DNA from: [Flexibacter] sp. ATCC 35208
Lineage (GTDB): Bacteria; Bacteroidota; Bacteroidia; Chitinophagales; Chitinophagaceae
Assembly: GCF_001975825.1 (NCBI RefSeq)
Contig: NZ_MTKN01000028.1
Span: 41,473-78,891, forward strand
Direction of reading: 5' to 3'
DNA length: 37,419 bases
Numbering within the stretch: the stretch's first letter is position 1; each line of letters starts with the position of its first letter. Shown here one piece after another: positions 8,493 through 17,381 of this stretch. The translations under genes and the position numbers were made by a program. Under the pieces are notes generated by a model. That model was not told the DNA's origin, searched no databases, and worked only from the letters and a program-made list of their open reading frames with translations.

Positions 8493-9320
8493 ATGAAATT
8501 ACATCTTATTATAGTAGCAGCATCATCAGAACTAATGCGAACGATTATGGCAAGTGCAATTACTTCATCCTTAAATAGATACATGGCCGCGGTGGGAGAG
8601 CAGGTCGCTTTTGCCACCCAGTTTGGCCGGAATATTTTTCGGAATGGCTTCGAATGGAATGAATTTCTCCATCAATGTTATATAGTAGGCGTTAAATCTA
8701 TTTCCCTGGTGGCGGTATCAGGTTTTATTATCGGATTTGTGTTGACCCTGCAAACCCAGCCTACCATGAAACAATTTGGTGCAGAGAGCTTTGTACCGGG
8801 TATGGTCGCCATCTCCATTGTACGCGAAATAGGACCTATGATCATAGCCCTGATCTGTACAGGCAAGATCGCTTCCAGTATAGGAGCAGAGCTGGGGAGT
8901 ATGAAAGTGACGGAGCAGATCGATGCCATGGAAGTATCCAGTGCGAACCCCATTCAATACCTGGTAGTAACCCGTATTCTGGCATGTACGCTCATGGTAC
9001 CTTTACTCACTGTCATGGCCGATGCACTGGCGTTTGTAGGCGGGTGGCTGGGCGTCAATACCCAGGGACATGTAAGCGGTACGCTCTTCTTTCGCAAAGC
9101 CTTTGCCGCACTGGAATTCAGTGATGTGATACCGGCTGTGGTGAAGACATTCTTTTTCGGATTTGCCATTGGATTTGTAGGCTGTTACAAAGGATATCAC
9201 GCCAGCAGAGGTACTGAAAGCGTAGGTCTGGCCGCCAATTCAGCGGTGGTAACTGCTTCTCTCTGGATTATTTTATTAGATGCGATTGCAGTACAGATCA
9301 CTAACCTGTTATATTATTAA
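8493..9320 (+). CDS. MlaE-type lipid transporter permease
   Basis: A 275-residue MlaE/TrbE-family permease with about five membrane helices. The conserved core includes VREIGPMIIALICTGKIASS followed by GAELGSMKVTEQIDAME, which is diagnostic for the permease subunit of MCE transporters. It is the first gene of an operon with an ATPase (2 bp downstream) and an MCE protein, the Bacteroidota form of the Mla system that moves phospholipids between inner and outer membranes. The start is uncertain: Met codons at residues 15, 19 and 31 fit the family's usual N-terminus better than the one at 8493. Confidence 0.9.
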   Translation: MKLHLIIVAASSELMRTIMASAITSSLNRYMAAVGEQVAFATQFGRNIFRNGFEWNEFLHQCYIVGVKSISLVAVSGFIIGFVLTLQTQPTMKQFGAESFVPGMVAISIVREIGPMIIALICTGKIASSIGAELGSMKVTEQIDAMEVSSANPIQYLVVTRILACTLMVPLLTVMADALAFVGGWLGVNTQGHVSGTLFFRKAFAALEFSDVIPAVVKTFFFGFAIGFVGCYKGYHASRGTESVGLAANSAVVTASLWIILLDAIAVQITNLLYY

Positions 9321-9322
9321 TT

Positions 9323-10054
9323 ATGGATGAAGTTGTGATTCGCATAGAGCACCTGAAGAAATCATTTGGAGAAAATGAGGTGCTGAAAGACATTAACCTC
9401 GAACTACACAAAGGCGAGAATATAGTAGTACTGGGCCGTTCTGGCCAAGGTAAGTCTGTGACCATTCAATGTATTGCAGGGTTGCTGGAACCTGATGAAG
9501 GCAAACTGGAAGTGTTGGGAAAAGAGATCCCGACCTTAAATGAAGATGAACTAAAAGAAATCAGAACAAAGATTGGGTTCCTTTTCCAGAGTGGTGCTTT
9601 GTATGATTCTATGACGGTAAGAGAAAACCTGGAATTTCCACTCACCCATGTTTTGCAAATAAAAGATAAGGCAGAACTGACGAAAAGGGTAGAAGAAGCA
9701 TTGGACAGTGTAGGATTAACAGAGTCCATTGATAAATATCCATCTGACCTGTCAGGAGGTATGCGGAAAAGAGTAGGACTAGCCAGAACATTGATTCTGC
9801 GGCCCCAAATTATGCTGTATGACGAACCTACTACCGGACTGGATCCTATTACTGCAAGGGAGATCAGTGAACTGATCGTGACCCTGCAGGAAAAATACGA
9901 TACTTCGTCCATTATTATCACCCACGATATGCCTTGTGCAAGAATTACAGCAGATAGGATCGTGGTAATGAATGATGGAGAATATATAGCCACAGGCACG
10001 TACGACGAGCTGGCGAAATCAGAGGATGATCTCATTAATAACTTTTTCAAATAA
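9323..10054 (+). CDS. MlaF-type ABC ATPase
   Basis: A 243-residue cytoplasmic ATPase that should power the MlaE-type permease. Walker A is GRSGQGKS (near residue 38), the signature LSGGMRKRVGLART (near 143; SGGM is typical of MlaF/Ttg2A proteins), Walker B IMLYDEPTTGLDP with the catalytic Glu, and the H-loop ITHDM. All catalytic motifs are intact. It is spaced 2 bp from the permease and 6 bp from the MCE gene. Confidence 0.93.
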   Translation: MDEVVIRIEHLKKSFGENEVLKDINLELHKGENIVVLGRSGQGKSVTIQCIAGLLEPDEGKLEVLGKEIPTLNEDELKEIRTKIGFLFQSGALYDSMTVRENLEFPLTHVLQIKDKAELTKRVEEALDSVGLTESIDKYPSDLSGGMRKRVGLARTLILRPQIMLYDEPTTGLDPITAREISELIVTLQEKYDTSSIIITHDMPCARITADRIVVMNDGEYIATGTYDELAKSEDDLINNFFK

Positions 10055-10060
10055 TACTGT

Positions 10061-10873
10061 ATGCGCGACAAGACATCTCAGAAAGTGAAGGTTGGTATAT
10101 TTACATCGGTCACCATCCTGTTGTTGCTGGTAGGTATTTTCCTTATTGGCAGAAATAAAAATATGTTCAGGAGTACGATCACCTTATATGGTACGTTCAA
10201 AAACGTAGGTGGGTTACAGGTGGGGAATAATATCCGGTTTGTAGGTATCGATGTGGGTACTGTAGACAATATCGATATTTTGTCCGACTCTACTGCCCGG
10301 GTAACTTTGATCGTGCAGAAAAAAGTACAGCCTTTTATTAAAAAAGGTGCGGTGGCGAGTATCAGTTCTGATGGATTGATGGGAGATAAGCTGGTGGCAA
10401 TTAGTTCCGGCACAGCATCTAATGTACCTGTAAATGATGGGGAGACCATCAATGCAGTGGATCCGATGCAGTTTGATAAGGTACTGGACAGGCTTTCCGG
10501 CGTAGCTTACAATGCAGAAGTAATAACCGGGCAGTTGGCAGGAATTGCTACACAGGTGAATCAGGGAAAGGGAAGTATAGGCAGATTGTTGTATAGTGAT
10601 AGTATGGCAAATGACCTGGAAGGTACTGTGAATGAGGCGAAGAAAACAATGAGAGCGGTGCATAAAGGATCAGAAGGATTTAGTCAGAACATGGAGGCAT
10701 TGAAACATAATTTCTTATTGAGAGGGTATTTCAGGAAGAAGGAAAAAGCGGCGAAAGAGGCGAACCAAAAACAACAAAAAGAAGATAATAAGAAGAATCA
10801 GAAAGATGATAAAAAGAAATCAAAGAAAAAAGATACAGATAGCGCTACTGTAAATATTCCTAAAGAAGGATAA
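10061..10873 (+). CDS. MCE (MlaD-type) lipid-binding protein
   Basis: A 270-residue protein with one N-terminal membrane helix (about 10-29) and a single MCE domain (about 37-115, with GLQVGNNIRFVGIDVGTVDNI), the substrate-binding ring of Mla-type transporters, held in the inner membrane and facing the periplasm. About 120-210 is predicted helical. The last 45 residues are very Lys/Asn/Gln-rich and look disordered, unlike proteobacterial MlaD. No MlaC- or MlaB-like gene is visible beside the operon. A strong terminator follows. Confidence 0.9.
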   Translation: MRDKTSQKVKVGIFTSVTILLLLVGIFLIGRNKNMFRSTITLYGTFKNVGGLQVGNNIRFVGIDVGTVDNIDILSDSTARVTLIVQKKVQPFIKKGAVASISSDGLMGDKLVAISSGTASNVPVNDGETINAVDPMQFDKVLDRLSGVAYNAEVITGQLAGIATQVNQGKGSIGRLLYSDSMANDLEGTVNEAKKTMRAVHKGSEGFSQNMEALKHNFLLRGYFRKKEKAAKEANQKQQKEDNKKNQKDDKKKSKKKDTDSATVNIPKEG

Positions 10874-10913
10874 CCCTTTTCACCGGGCAGTCAGCAGGCC
10901 AGGGGCCCCCTGC

Positions 10914-10954
10914 AAAAAATGTTGGTTTTACCGAACGTAAAACCAACATTTTTT
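10914..10954 (+). terminator. terminator of the Mla-type operon
   Basis: A perfect 17-bp inverted repeat (arms 10914-10930 and 10938-10954) around the loop CCGAACG, with A residues on the left and six T residues ending the right arm. It is 40 bp after the MCE stop and 17 bp before the next gene's ATG. Confidence 0.88.
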
Positions 10955-10970
10955 GTTTTATTTTACAACC

Positions 10971-11990
10971 ATGATAAAAATACTTACATGTACCACGCCA
11001 GGTCAATTTGATTATGGTCAAAAAGAAATGCCCGCATTAACGGCCAACCATTCGATTATAAAAATCAAACGTATCGGCATTTGTGGCACAGACCTCCACG
11101 CTTTTGAAGGAACTCAACCTTACTTTGTATACCCACGTATACTCGGTCATGAACTTGCCGGCGAACTGGTAGCTGCTGACAACGCCCCTGGTTTTACCAT
11201 TGGCGAAGCCGTTACTTTTATCCCTTATTTTAATTGCGGTACCTGCATCGCCTGCCGTAGCGGCAAGCCAAACTGCTGTACCCGTATCCAGGTTTGTGGT
11301 GTACACATCGATGGTGGTATGGCAGAATACCTTTCCGTTCCCTCTTCTTCATTAATACATGGCGAAGGCCTCAGCATGGAAGCGCTTGCACTCGTGGAAC
11401 CCCTCGCCATTGGTGCTCATGGCGTACGCCGTGCCGGTGTTACACCCGGTGAATTTGTCCTGGTGATCGGGGCAGGTCCTATTGGCCTTGGTATCATGGA
11501 ATTTGCCCGCATTGCCGGTGGCCATGTCATTGCGATGGATATCAATGAAGGTCGCCTGCAATTCTGCAAAGACAAATTAAAGGTCGCTCATACAATTAAT
11601 CCAACTACCGAAGATGTAATGACCGTATTGCAGGAAATTACCAACGGCGATATGCCTACAGTTGTAATTGATGCTACCGGTAGCCAGAAAGCGATCAATA
11701 ATGGTTTTCAATATATGGCGCATGGCGCCCGTTATGTACTGGTGGGTTTACAAAAAGGAGAGATCTGCGTGAGCCATCCGGAATTTCATAAAAGAGAAGC
11801 GACATTGATGAGTAGCCGGAATGCTACAAGAGAAGATTTTGTGCATGTGGTGAAGAATATGAAAAGTGGGGAAGTGGATCCGGTAACCTATATCACACAC
11901 AGGGTAAAGTTCGAAGCCGTAAAAGATGAGTTTAATAGCTGGTTAGATCCAAAGACGGGAGTGATAAAGGCGATGGTCGAATTGGGATAA
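10971..11990 (+). CDS. zinc-dependent medium-chain alcohol dehydrogenase
   Basis: From ATG 10971 the protein has 339 residues. The catalytic zinc site reads GICGTDLH (C38) and GHE (H60, E61). The structural zinc site is the four-cysteine cluster in NCGTCIACRSGKPNCC. The Rossmann motif GAGPIGLG is followed by AMDINEGRL, whose Asp favours NAD over NADP. This is the sugar-alcohol/threonine dehydrogenase branch (sorbitol, L-threonine, L-galactonate 5-dehydrogenase-like), but I cannot fix the substrate. The upstream ATG at 10953 lies inside the preceding terminator, so 10971 is chosen. It looks like a single-gene unit. Confidence 0.88.
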   Translation: MIKILTCTTPGQFDYGQKEMPALTANHSIIKIKRIGICGTDLHAFEGTQPYFVYPRILGHELAGELVAADNAPGFTIGEAVTFIPYFNCGTCIACRSGKPNCCTRIQVCGVHIDGGMAEYLSVPSSSLIHGEGLSMEALALVEPLAIGAHGVRRAGVTPGEFVLVIGAGPIGLGIMEFARIAGGHVIAMDINEGRLQFCKDKLKVAHTINPTTEDVMTVLQEITNGDMPTVVIDATGSQKAINNGFQYMAHGARYVLVGLQKGEICVSHPEFHKREATLMSSRNATREDFVHVVKNMKSGEVDPVTYITHRVKFEAVKDEFNSWLDPKTGVIKAMVELG

Positions 11991-12029
11991 CTTACGCTTT
12001 TTCAATACCTTGTAAAAAACCAACACAGC

Positions 12030-12575
12030 ATGGAAGAATTAATCGCCGGCAAAGGTTCGAGAGTACAACACGCTAAACACGGTCCGGGTGTCATTATCGG
12101 GGTCAAATACGCACAATACGTAGTTACCTTTATGGACCAGGGTGTCATCGAAGTAGATAAAACTGATCCGCTTTTCGAAATCCTCCACATAGAAAACCAA
12201 TCTATCGAAGTGGAAACTACCTCCGCCGTCGAAACTTCTTTATTAAAGATCCTCCGTCTCTGGGGCGAACCTAACGAGATCATCCCGCTTGGCGACAGGT
12301 GGGAAGGTGGCAATCTCCTTCTTCAACCAAAGGATGCTTCGTTGAAACCAAAAGAAATACCCATAGAAGTATTTTTTCATAAAATCGTGATGGTAAGAGA
12401 TCGTCTCCGTGTACTCGAGCAACAAATAAATAGCCACAAACTGCTCTCCGACGAAGACAAAGTTAATATGCAACAATACATTACCCGCATATACGGCTCA
12501 CTGACCACCTTTAATGTGCTCTTTAAACAAAAAGAACATTGGTTCACAGGAGAAAAAGGAGGGAAAGAAGACTAA
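12030..12575 (+). CDS. uncharacterised protein with CarD/Tudor-like N-terminus
   Basis: A 181-residue cytoplasmic protein I do not recognise by name. Residues 5-45 (GSRVQHAKHGPGVIIGVKYA, then VVTFMDQGVIEVD) resemble the small beta-barrel found at the C-terminus of UvrD/PcrA helicases and in CarD-like factors, with the pattern G-V-x-H-x-x-x-G-x-G-x-V followed by V-x-F-x-x-G. The rest is a charged, mainly helical region (about 60-175) without a motif I know. It is 40 bp downstream of the dehydrogenase and may be cotranscribed. Confidence 0.7.
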   Translation: MEELIAGKGSRVQHAKHGPGVIIGVKYAQYVVTFMDQGVIEVDKTDPLFEILHIENQSIEVETTSAVETSLLKILRLWGEPNEIIPLGDRWEGGNLLLQPKDASLKPKEIPIEVFFHKIVMVRDRLRVLEQQINSHKLLSDEDKVNMQQYITRIYGSLTTFNVLFKQKEHWFTGEKGGKED

Positions 12576-12717
12576 TCACTTATAGATTTTCTGCAACTCC
12601 GTGGCCTTAATTTTGTTATATTTAGGTTACGCAAAAAAAAACAGCAGACAATCTACAACTATCACCTATTACGCTGTATGGACAATTTTGCGTATTGCAT
12701 TTTAAAAGTGATGCCAT

Positions 12718-12981
12718 ATGAAAGATTTTACCTTAGACTTTGACCTGAAAGGTAGCAACTACATTGTAGTGGTTATGCCTCATGAATCAAGAGGAATCGA
12801 GCACTACAAAGCAGTGCTGGATGACGAACATTCCATCGATTATTTACTGCAGGTAAACGGAGATTTACAGCCAAATCCAGATTATGCAGCAGATCCGCAA
12901 CTGGTTAATGCAATTGCAACGCGCATTTTGGAGGTGGTACATGTGGAAGACCGTGGAAATGGCGCCACATCTTATCCATGA
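12718..12981 (+). CDS. small protein of unknown function
   Basis: An 87-residue acidic soluble protein without signal peptide or membrane helix. The beta-rich start (FTLDFDLKGSNYIVVVMP) is followed by a segment with DDEHSIDYLLQVNGDLQPNP. No motif is recognised. It stands 142 bp behind the preceding gene and has its own AT-rich upstream region with a near -7 match, TATATTTA, at 12617. Normal amino-acid composition supports a real gene. Confidence 0.6.
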   Translation: MKDFTLDFDLKGSNYIVVVMPHESRGIEHYKAVLDDEHSIDYLLQVNGDLQPNPDYAADPQLVNAIATRILEVVHVEDRGNGATSYP

Positions 12982-13057
12982 GCTTACAGCATTGTGTAGT
13001 GTTTAAAGGCGGAACCTTATCCAGGGGGTAACTAAGGTCTATGTTAACAACAACACT

Positions 13058-14392
13058 TTACAACACTGTAAAAGGCAGGTCGATATTAAAGATAGTACCT
13101 TTATTCTCTTGTGATGAAACGTAGATATTACCACCGTGTTGCTGCACCAGCTGCTTGCAGATATGCAACCCCAGCCCGGTGGAAGGTTCATGATGAAGGC
13201 CCTTACGCCTGGCTGAAGTAAACCGGTCGAAGATATTAGGTAGCATCTCCTCCGGGATACCTATACCAGTATCTGCCACAGAGATCCGCACGCCTCCACG
13301 ATGCGGCCGCATGCCAAGGGTTATATCCCCTCCATCAGGTGTAAACTTCATTGCATTGTGTAGCAGGTTATCTACCACCCGCTGTAGTTTGCCGGTATGA
13401 ATATGTGCTTTTATCTCTCCCTGAGGCAACTCCAGCAATACCCGCTGTTGGTGCCTGACTTGTTGTTGCCAGTTGTCACGCACATTCACCAGCCAGTCAT
13501 TCAGGGAAATATAATTAGTTTGTAGTTTGTTTTCATCTGATTGTCTTGCCGCTGAGAGCAGTTCCTCAATAATCTGGTCCGCAGTAGTGCAGGCCTCGCT
13601 GATCCAGGCCAGGTATTTATTCTCCTGCTCAGGGGTAAAAGGGTACTCCTGCATCAGGTGCAGTACAGAACGAATGCCCGAAATAGGACTACGCAGGTCA
13701 TGCGCTACAATCCCCAGAATTTCTGTCTTCAGTTTATTAGCGGCTGCAATCTCCTCGTTTTTCTGTTCAATAGTTTTTATCTTTATAAAATAATTGGCGT
13801 GATAAGAATATAACAGTCTGGAAACTACAAGAAATGCACACATCATGAGCCAGAATATAACCATGTTCCCCACCAGCGCCACCTTGTTCACCTGGAAGAG
13901 GTGGAAAAAGATGGAAAAGGTTGCCCCCGTAACCAGGCAAATGGTGATGAGTTGTCTGAATGAAAATACCTGTACCATGGCTATGACCAGGAAACCTATC
14001 AGCATCATGGTCATTGTGTTCTTAGGATTGTGTTGCGATACGAAAGTCAGTCCCATACAACTCCCAATAAAACACAAGGCAAAGAGAATGACCAGGAAAT
14101 GGTATCGGTTTTGCTCTAATGAAGACAGTTTAGTACGGATCAGGTAGATAGCCAAAGCAATCACCGCTGAACTTATAAGCAGGAATCGCTGTATAATAAT
14201 CAGTTGAACCTGTTGTCCCGCAGGCAGGGAACTACTCGCCGGCAACGTCAGCGTAAGAATGTGGGTAACAAGCGTGGTAAACAATACAATCTTGGCTGTA
14301 ATGCCTGTCACCCGAATATTCTGAGACCGGATCTGCTGATAAAATTCTTTTTTAAATGCCTGTTCGATCGCGGTGAATAAATATATTTTCAT
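13058..14392 (-). CDS. membrane-bound sensor histidine kinase
   Basis: A 444-residue kinase. Residues about 30-195 contain five or six membrane helices, a sensor of the purely membrane-embedded sort with no large periplasmic domain. The dimerisation/phosphoacceptor helix has H231 in VAHDLRSPISGI. The ATP-binding domain (about 330-440) has the N-box DNLLHNAMKFTPDGG, the G1 box DTGIGIPEEM, the F-box IFDRF and the G2 box TGLGLHICK. No response regulator is adjacent, so it is an orphan kinase whose partner lies elsewhere. The signal is unknown. Confidence 0.92.
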   Translation of the reverse strand: MKIYLFTAIEQAFKKEFYQQIRSQNIRVTGITAKIVLFTTLVTHILTLTLPASSSLPAGQQVQLIIIQRFLLISSAVIALAIYLIRTKLSSLEQNRYHFLVILFALCFIGSCMGLTFVSQHNPKNTMTMMLIGFLVIAMVQVFSFRQLITICLVTGATFSIFFHLFQVNKVALVGNMVIFWLMMCAFLVVSRLLYSYHANYFIKIKTIEQKNEEIAAANKLKTEILGIVAHDLRSPISGIRSVLHLMQEYPFTPEQENKYLAWISEACTTADQIIEELLSAARQSDENKLQTNYISLNDWLVNVRDNWQQQVRHQQRVLLELPQGEIKAHIHTGKLQRVVDNLLHNAMKFTPDGGDITLGMRPHRGGVRISVADTGIGIPEEMLPNIFDRFTSARRKGLHHEPSTGLGLHICKQLVQQHGGNIYVSSQENKGTIFNIDLPFTVL

Positions 14393-14612
14393 CTAAAATT
14401 GACGAGGTAAATTCCTGATAAGGTTATTATACAACTTTCAATTGCGTTCATTATATTTTGTAGGTGTTGTGCATCGCCCCACAAATGTACCGGTTTTGTG
14501 ATTAAATTGACACATGTTTCCGTTAGACCCAGTCCTAATTCCCACCCTTTGAAATGTAGACGTCGTATTTATTGAAAAAAACAGGCGTGGTTACGCCCCA
14601 ATTTAGCCAGAC

Positions 14613-14873
14613 ATGCAACAACACACAACTTTAAAGCATCCATCTGAGATTGCTCAGCTTCTTTCCAATTTGATAGGGAAGGAAAAGATTAAAGACATCC
14701 GTTTTGGTTACAGGTTGCAGGACGATGAACCTGCAATTAAATTCAAGATCACGTTACGATTTCCTTACAGTATGTTTGGAAAAAAGAAAATTGAAAAATT
14801 GATAGAAGAACAGATTAAGGGCATACAACTGGCGGCGGACGTGCCAGCGAGGGTGTTGTTTTCAATTGTTTAA
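14613..14873 (+). CDS. small protein of unknown function
   Basis: An 86-residue basic protein, no signal peptide. It looks like an alpha/beta fold (IKDIRFGYRLQ, IKFKITLRFPYS) ending with a Lys-rich helix (GKKKIEKLIEEQIKGIQLAA). I do not recognise a family. The leader contains a small hairpin, GGCGT-GGTT-ACGCC, at 14584-14597. Confidence rests on reading-frame length and composition. Confidence 0.55.
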   Translation: MQQHTTLKHPSEIAQLLSNLIGKEKIKDIRFGYRLQDDEPAIKFKITLRFPYSMFGKKKIEKLIEEQIKGIQLAADVPARVLFSIV

Positions 14874-14947
14874 TGTGTCAGCTTGCCCGGTTAGGGGTTC
14901 AAACTGGTTGTCGAAATTTCACTCAGATTCTTATTTTCAATTGTTTA

Positions 14948-15004
14948 GGCTATCCGTTTTTTAGATAGCCCCATCCTCAGCCGGCTTTTAAAAGCTAGCT
15001 GAGG
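14948..15004 (+). terminator. tandem hairpins downstream of the small gene
   Basis: Two adjacent hairpins: GGCTATC/GATAGCC (14948-14954 and 14964-14970), then CCTCAGC/GCTGAGG (14975-14981 and 14998-15004) enclosing the palindrome GCTTTTAAAAGC. A T-rich stretch follows. They may end the 14613 transcript or form the leader of the acyl-CoA dehydrogenase, whose ATG is 32 bp further on. Confidence 0.5.
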
Positions 15005-15035
15005 ATTTTCTTATATTTATAAAAAACCTCCCCAT

Positions 15036-16385
15036 ATGGCAGTGAAATTTTCTACCATCAGACAGGCATTCCACTTACTCAAAAACATTGATTTCCAACA
15101 GCTCGGCCACATCGCCGAAAAAGTGGACCTGCCAAAAGTAATGGCCGCAGTAGGCAAAATGAATGACCAGCAGCTAGCTGGATTAATGAAAATGCTCACC
15201 AGCGGTAGCGGCCATAAGAAAGAGCTTCCTCCCGTAAACGGTGACTTTTACGACCTTGCCGGTATGCTCACAGAAGAAGAACGTGCCCTACAACTGAAAG
15301 TCCGCCATTTTATGGAAACGGAAATTCAGCCTATCGTAAACGAATACTGGTTCAAAGCTGAATTCCCCTTTGAAATTATACCCAAACTCGCAGCATTAAA
15401 TATTTGCGGTGGCACCTTCAGGGGCGAATACTCCTTCGTAATGGAAGGAATCATCGCGATGGAGATGGCACGGGTAGATTGCTCCATTGCCACCTTCTTT
15501 GGTGTACAGAACGGTTTGGCCATGGGATCCATTCATGCCCTCGGCTCCGAAGCACAAAAGAAAGAATGGCTGCCCGGTATGGAGCAATTAAAGATCATCG
15601 GCGCCTTTGGCCTCACAGAACCCGAAGTCGGTTCCGGTGCCGCCGGTGGCCTGACCACCACGGCAAAAAGGGTAGGAGACAAGTGGGTCTTAAATGGTCA
15701 GAAGAAATGGATTGGCAATGCCACCTTTGCCGATGTATTGGTCATATGGGCAAGAGATGTGGATGATAACCAGGTAAAAGGATTCCTCTTACGTAAAGGT
15801 ACACCCGGTTTCAGTGTAGAGAAGATGCATGATAAAATGGCCCTCCGCATTGTACAAAATGGTATCATCACCTTACAGGACTGCGAAGTTGCCGAAAGCG
15901 ATCGCCTCGCTCATGCAAACTCCTTTAAAGATACTGCCAGGGTACTGCAAATGACAAGAGCAGGCGTAGCCTGGTTAGCCGTAGGCTGTGCCAGAGGAGC
16001 CTATGAAAATGCCCTGACCTATACCCGTCAGCGTAAACAATTCGGCAAACCAATCGCCAGTTTCCAGTTAATACAAAATCATCTCGTAGAAATGCTCTCG
16101 AACCTCACGGCCATGCAGACCATGACATTCAGATTATCTCAGTTACAGGATCAGGGATTACTGGATGATGAACATGCTTCTATCGCAAAGGTATTCTGTT
16201 CGCTTCGTACCAGAGATATTGTGAGCAGGGCAAGAGAAGTAATGGGAGGGAACGGTATACTGTTGGAATATAATGTAGCCCGCTTTGTAGCAGATGCGGA
16301 GGCTATCTATTCTTATGAAGGAACAAAAGAAATCAACTCATTAATAGTAGGCAGAGCCATAACCGGCTTCAGCGCCTTTGTATAA
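15036..16385 (+). CDS. acyl-CoA dehydrogenase, glutaryl-CoA dehydrogenase-like
   Basis: A 449-residue FAD enzyme oxidising an acyl-CoA thioester. Sequence landmarks are FGLTEPEVGSGAAGG (FAD/substrate loop), KKWIGNATFADVLVIWARD, the Arg-rich helix RQRKQFGKPIASFQLIQ, and the C-terminal YEGTKEINSLIVGRAITG, whose Glu in YEGT is the catalytic base in the glutaryl-CoA dehydrogenase branch. About 80 N-terminal residues precede the usual domain, longer than in most family members. No electron-transfer flavoprotein gene is adjacent. A strong bidirectional terminator follows. Confidence 0.9.
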   Translation: MAVKFSTIRQAFHLLKNIDFQQLGHIAEKVDLPKVMAAVGKMNDQQLAGLMKMLTSGSGHKKELPPVNGDFYDLAGMLTEEERALQLKVRHFMETEIQPIVNEYWFKAEFPFEIIPKLAALNICGGTFRGEYSFVMEGIIAMEMARVDCSIATFFGVQNGLAMGSIHALGSEAQKKEWLPGMEQLKIIGAFGLTEPEVGSGAAGGLTTTAKRVGDKWVLNGQKKWIGNATFADVLVIWARDVDDNQVKGFLLRKGTPGFSVEKMHDKMALRIVQNGIITLQDCEVAESDRLAHANSFKDTARVLQMTRAGVAWLAVGCARGAYENALTYTRQRKQFGKPIASFQLIQNHLVEMLSNLTAMQTMTFRLSQLQDQGLLDDEHASIAKVFCSLRTRDIVSRAREVMGGNGILLEYNVARFVADAEAIYSYEGTKEINSLIVGRAITGFSAFV

Positions 16386-16424
16386 ATTAAATCCGCCCCT
16401 CCAATTCCGGGGGGCGGATTTAAT
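16386..16424. terminator. bidirectional terminator between convergent genes
   Basis: A 14-bp perfect stem, ATTAAATCCGCCCC / GGGGCGGATTTAAT, with an 11-base loop. It begins directly after the acyl-CoA dehydrogenase stop and ends at the stop codon of the minus-strand gene, so it can serve both. Confidence 0.85.
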
Positions 16425-16817
16425 CTAAATATTCTTAGCAAATAATGGCTTCAACGTCATCCATCCCAACACAGGGAAAAAGTGCATTGGAATCGCCAAT
16501 CCCGGAAACAATTCCGGCATCTCAACATCCAAAGGTAGTTTATACCCGATCGGATACACAATGGTTGCAATTGTTATCACTGCAAATAAAATATTAAACA
16601 CCGCTTCTGTATGACCTTTCAGCACCTTGCTCAGTAAAAAATACCCAATTGCTGCCACAATATTCGCACCTATACAGGCAGCAAATATCTTTTGCAGGGA
16701 AACGATATTCTTAAACCCGTCACCCAGTGACTCTGTATACACCTTTTGATACACCAAACACGCCACTGCTGCCAGTATACCTGAAACTACCGCTAATATT
16801 AATAATTTCTTCAGCAT
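16425..16817 (-). CDS. four-helix membrane protein of unknown function
   Basis: A 130-residue protein with four hydrophobic segments (about 5-24, 44-65, 72-92 and 106-124). No family motif is recognised. It is the last gene of a three-gene minus-strand unit with two YceI proteins (16 bp spacing), which suggests an envelope or stress-related role. Confidence 0.7.
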   Translation of the reverse strand: MLKKLLILAVVSGILAAVACLVYQKVYTESLGDGFKNIVSLQKIFAACIGANIVAAIGYFLLSKVLKGHTEAVFNILFAVITIATIVYPIGYKLPLDVEMPELFPGLAIPMHFFPVLGWMTLKPLFAKNI

Positions 16818-16833
16818 AAATTCAATTTAAAAA

Positions 16834-17373
16834 TTACTTCGTAACAGGCACTGCCAGCTCTACTTTAATGACGTCAGCAACATCTCCACCTGGTTTACCA
16901 ATATGGAAATCATTTCTGTTTACATTAAAGGTACCATTGAAGGTAGCTGCGTTTCCTTTTCTCACGAAATTGAAAGGAATGGTAAATTCCTTTTTCACAC
17001 CATGGATCTCCAGATCGCCGGTTACCTGGTAACCGGCACCCGCTTTCACGATTTTCTTTGATACATAGTGGATCACAGGGAACTTCGCTGCATCAAACCA
17101 CTCATCGCTCTTTGCATGCTTGTTCTGCAATGCATTACCAGTCTGGATAGAAGCCACATCTACAGTTACATCAAAGTTAGAAACTGCCAGATTCGCCTCG
17201 TCAAAATTGATAGTGCCTTTAAAGCTTTTGAAAATACCACCTACTTCATTGCTGCTAAAAGCAACATTGTACTTTTCAGTGATTTTCCACAGGGGAGATA
17301 CGATATTAAAGGCAAACACTGCTGCCGCCAGCAGCAGTGTTCCTGAAAATATGATTAATCTTTTCATTGCCAT
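16834..17373 (-). CDS. YceI family periplasmic protein, second paralogue
   Basis: A 179-residue secreted YceI-family protein (lipocalin-like barrel that binds isoprenoid lipids in characterised members). It begins with a signal or anchor segment (about 3-22), then WKITEKYNVAFSSNEVGGIFKSFKG, DVASIQTGNALQNKHAKSDEWFD and GDLEIHGVKKE, matching the family. It differs clearly from the upstream paralogue. Met-3 at 17367 is an equally good start. It is spaced 8 bp behind the first yceI. Confidence 0.85.
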   Translation of the reverse strand: MAMKRLIIFSGTLLLAAAVFAFNIVSPLWKITEKYNVAFSSNEVGGIFKSFKGTINFDEANLAVSNFDVTVDVASIQTGNALQNKHAKSDEWFDAAKFPVIHYVSKKIVKAGAGYQVTGDLEIHGVKKEFTIPFNFVRKGNAATFNGTFNVNRNDFHIGKPGGDVADVIKVELAVPVTK

Positions 17374-17381
17374 TGTTTAAC

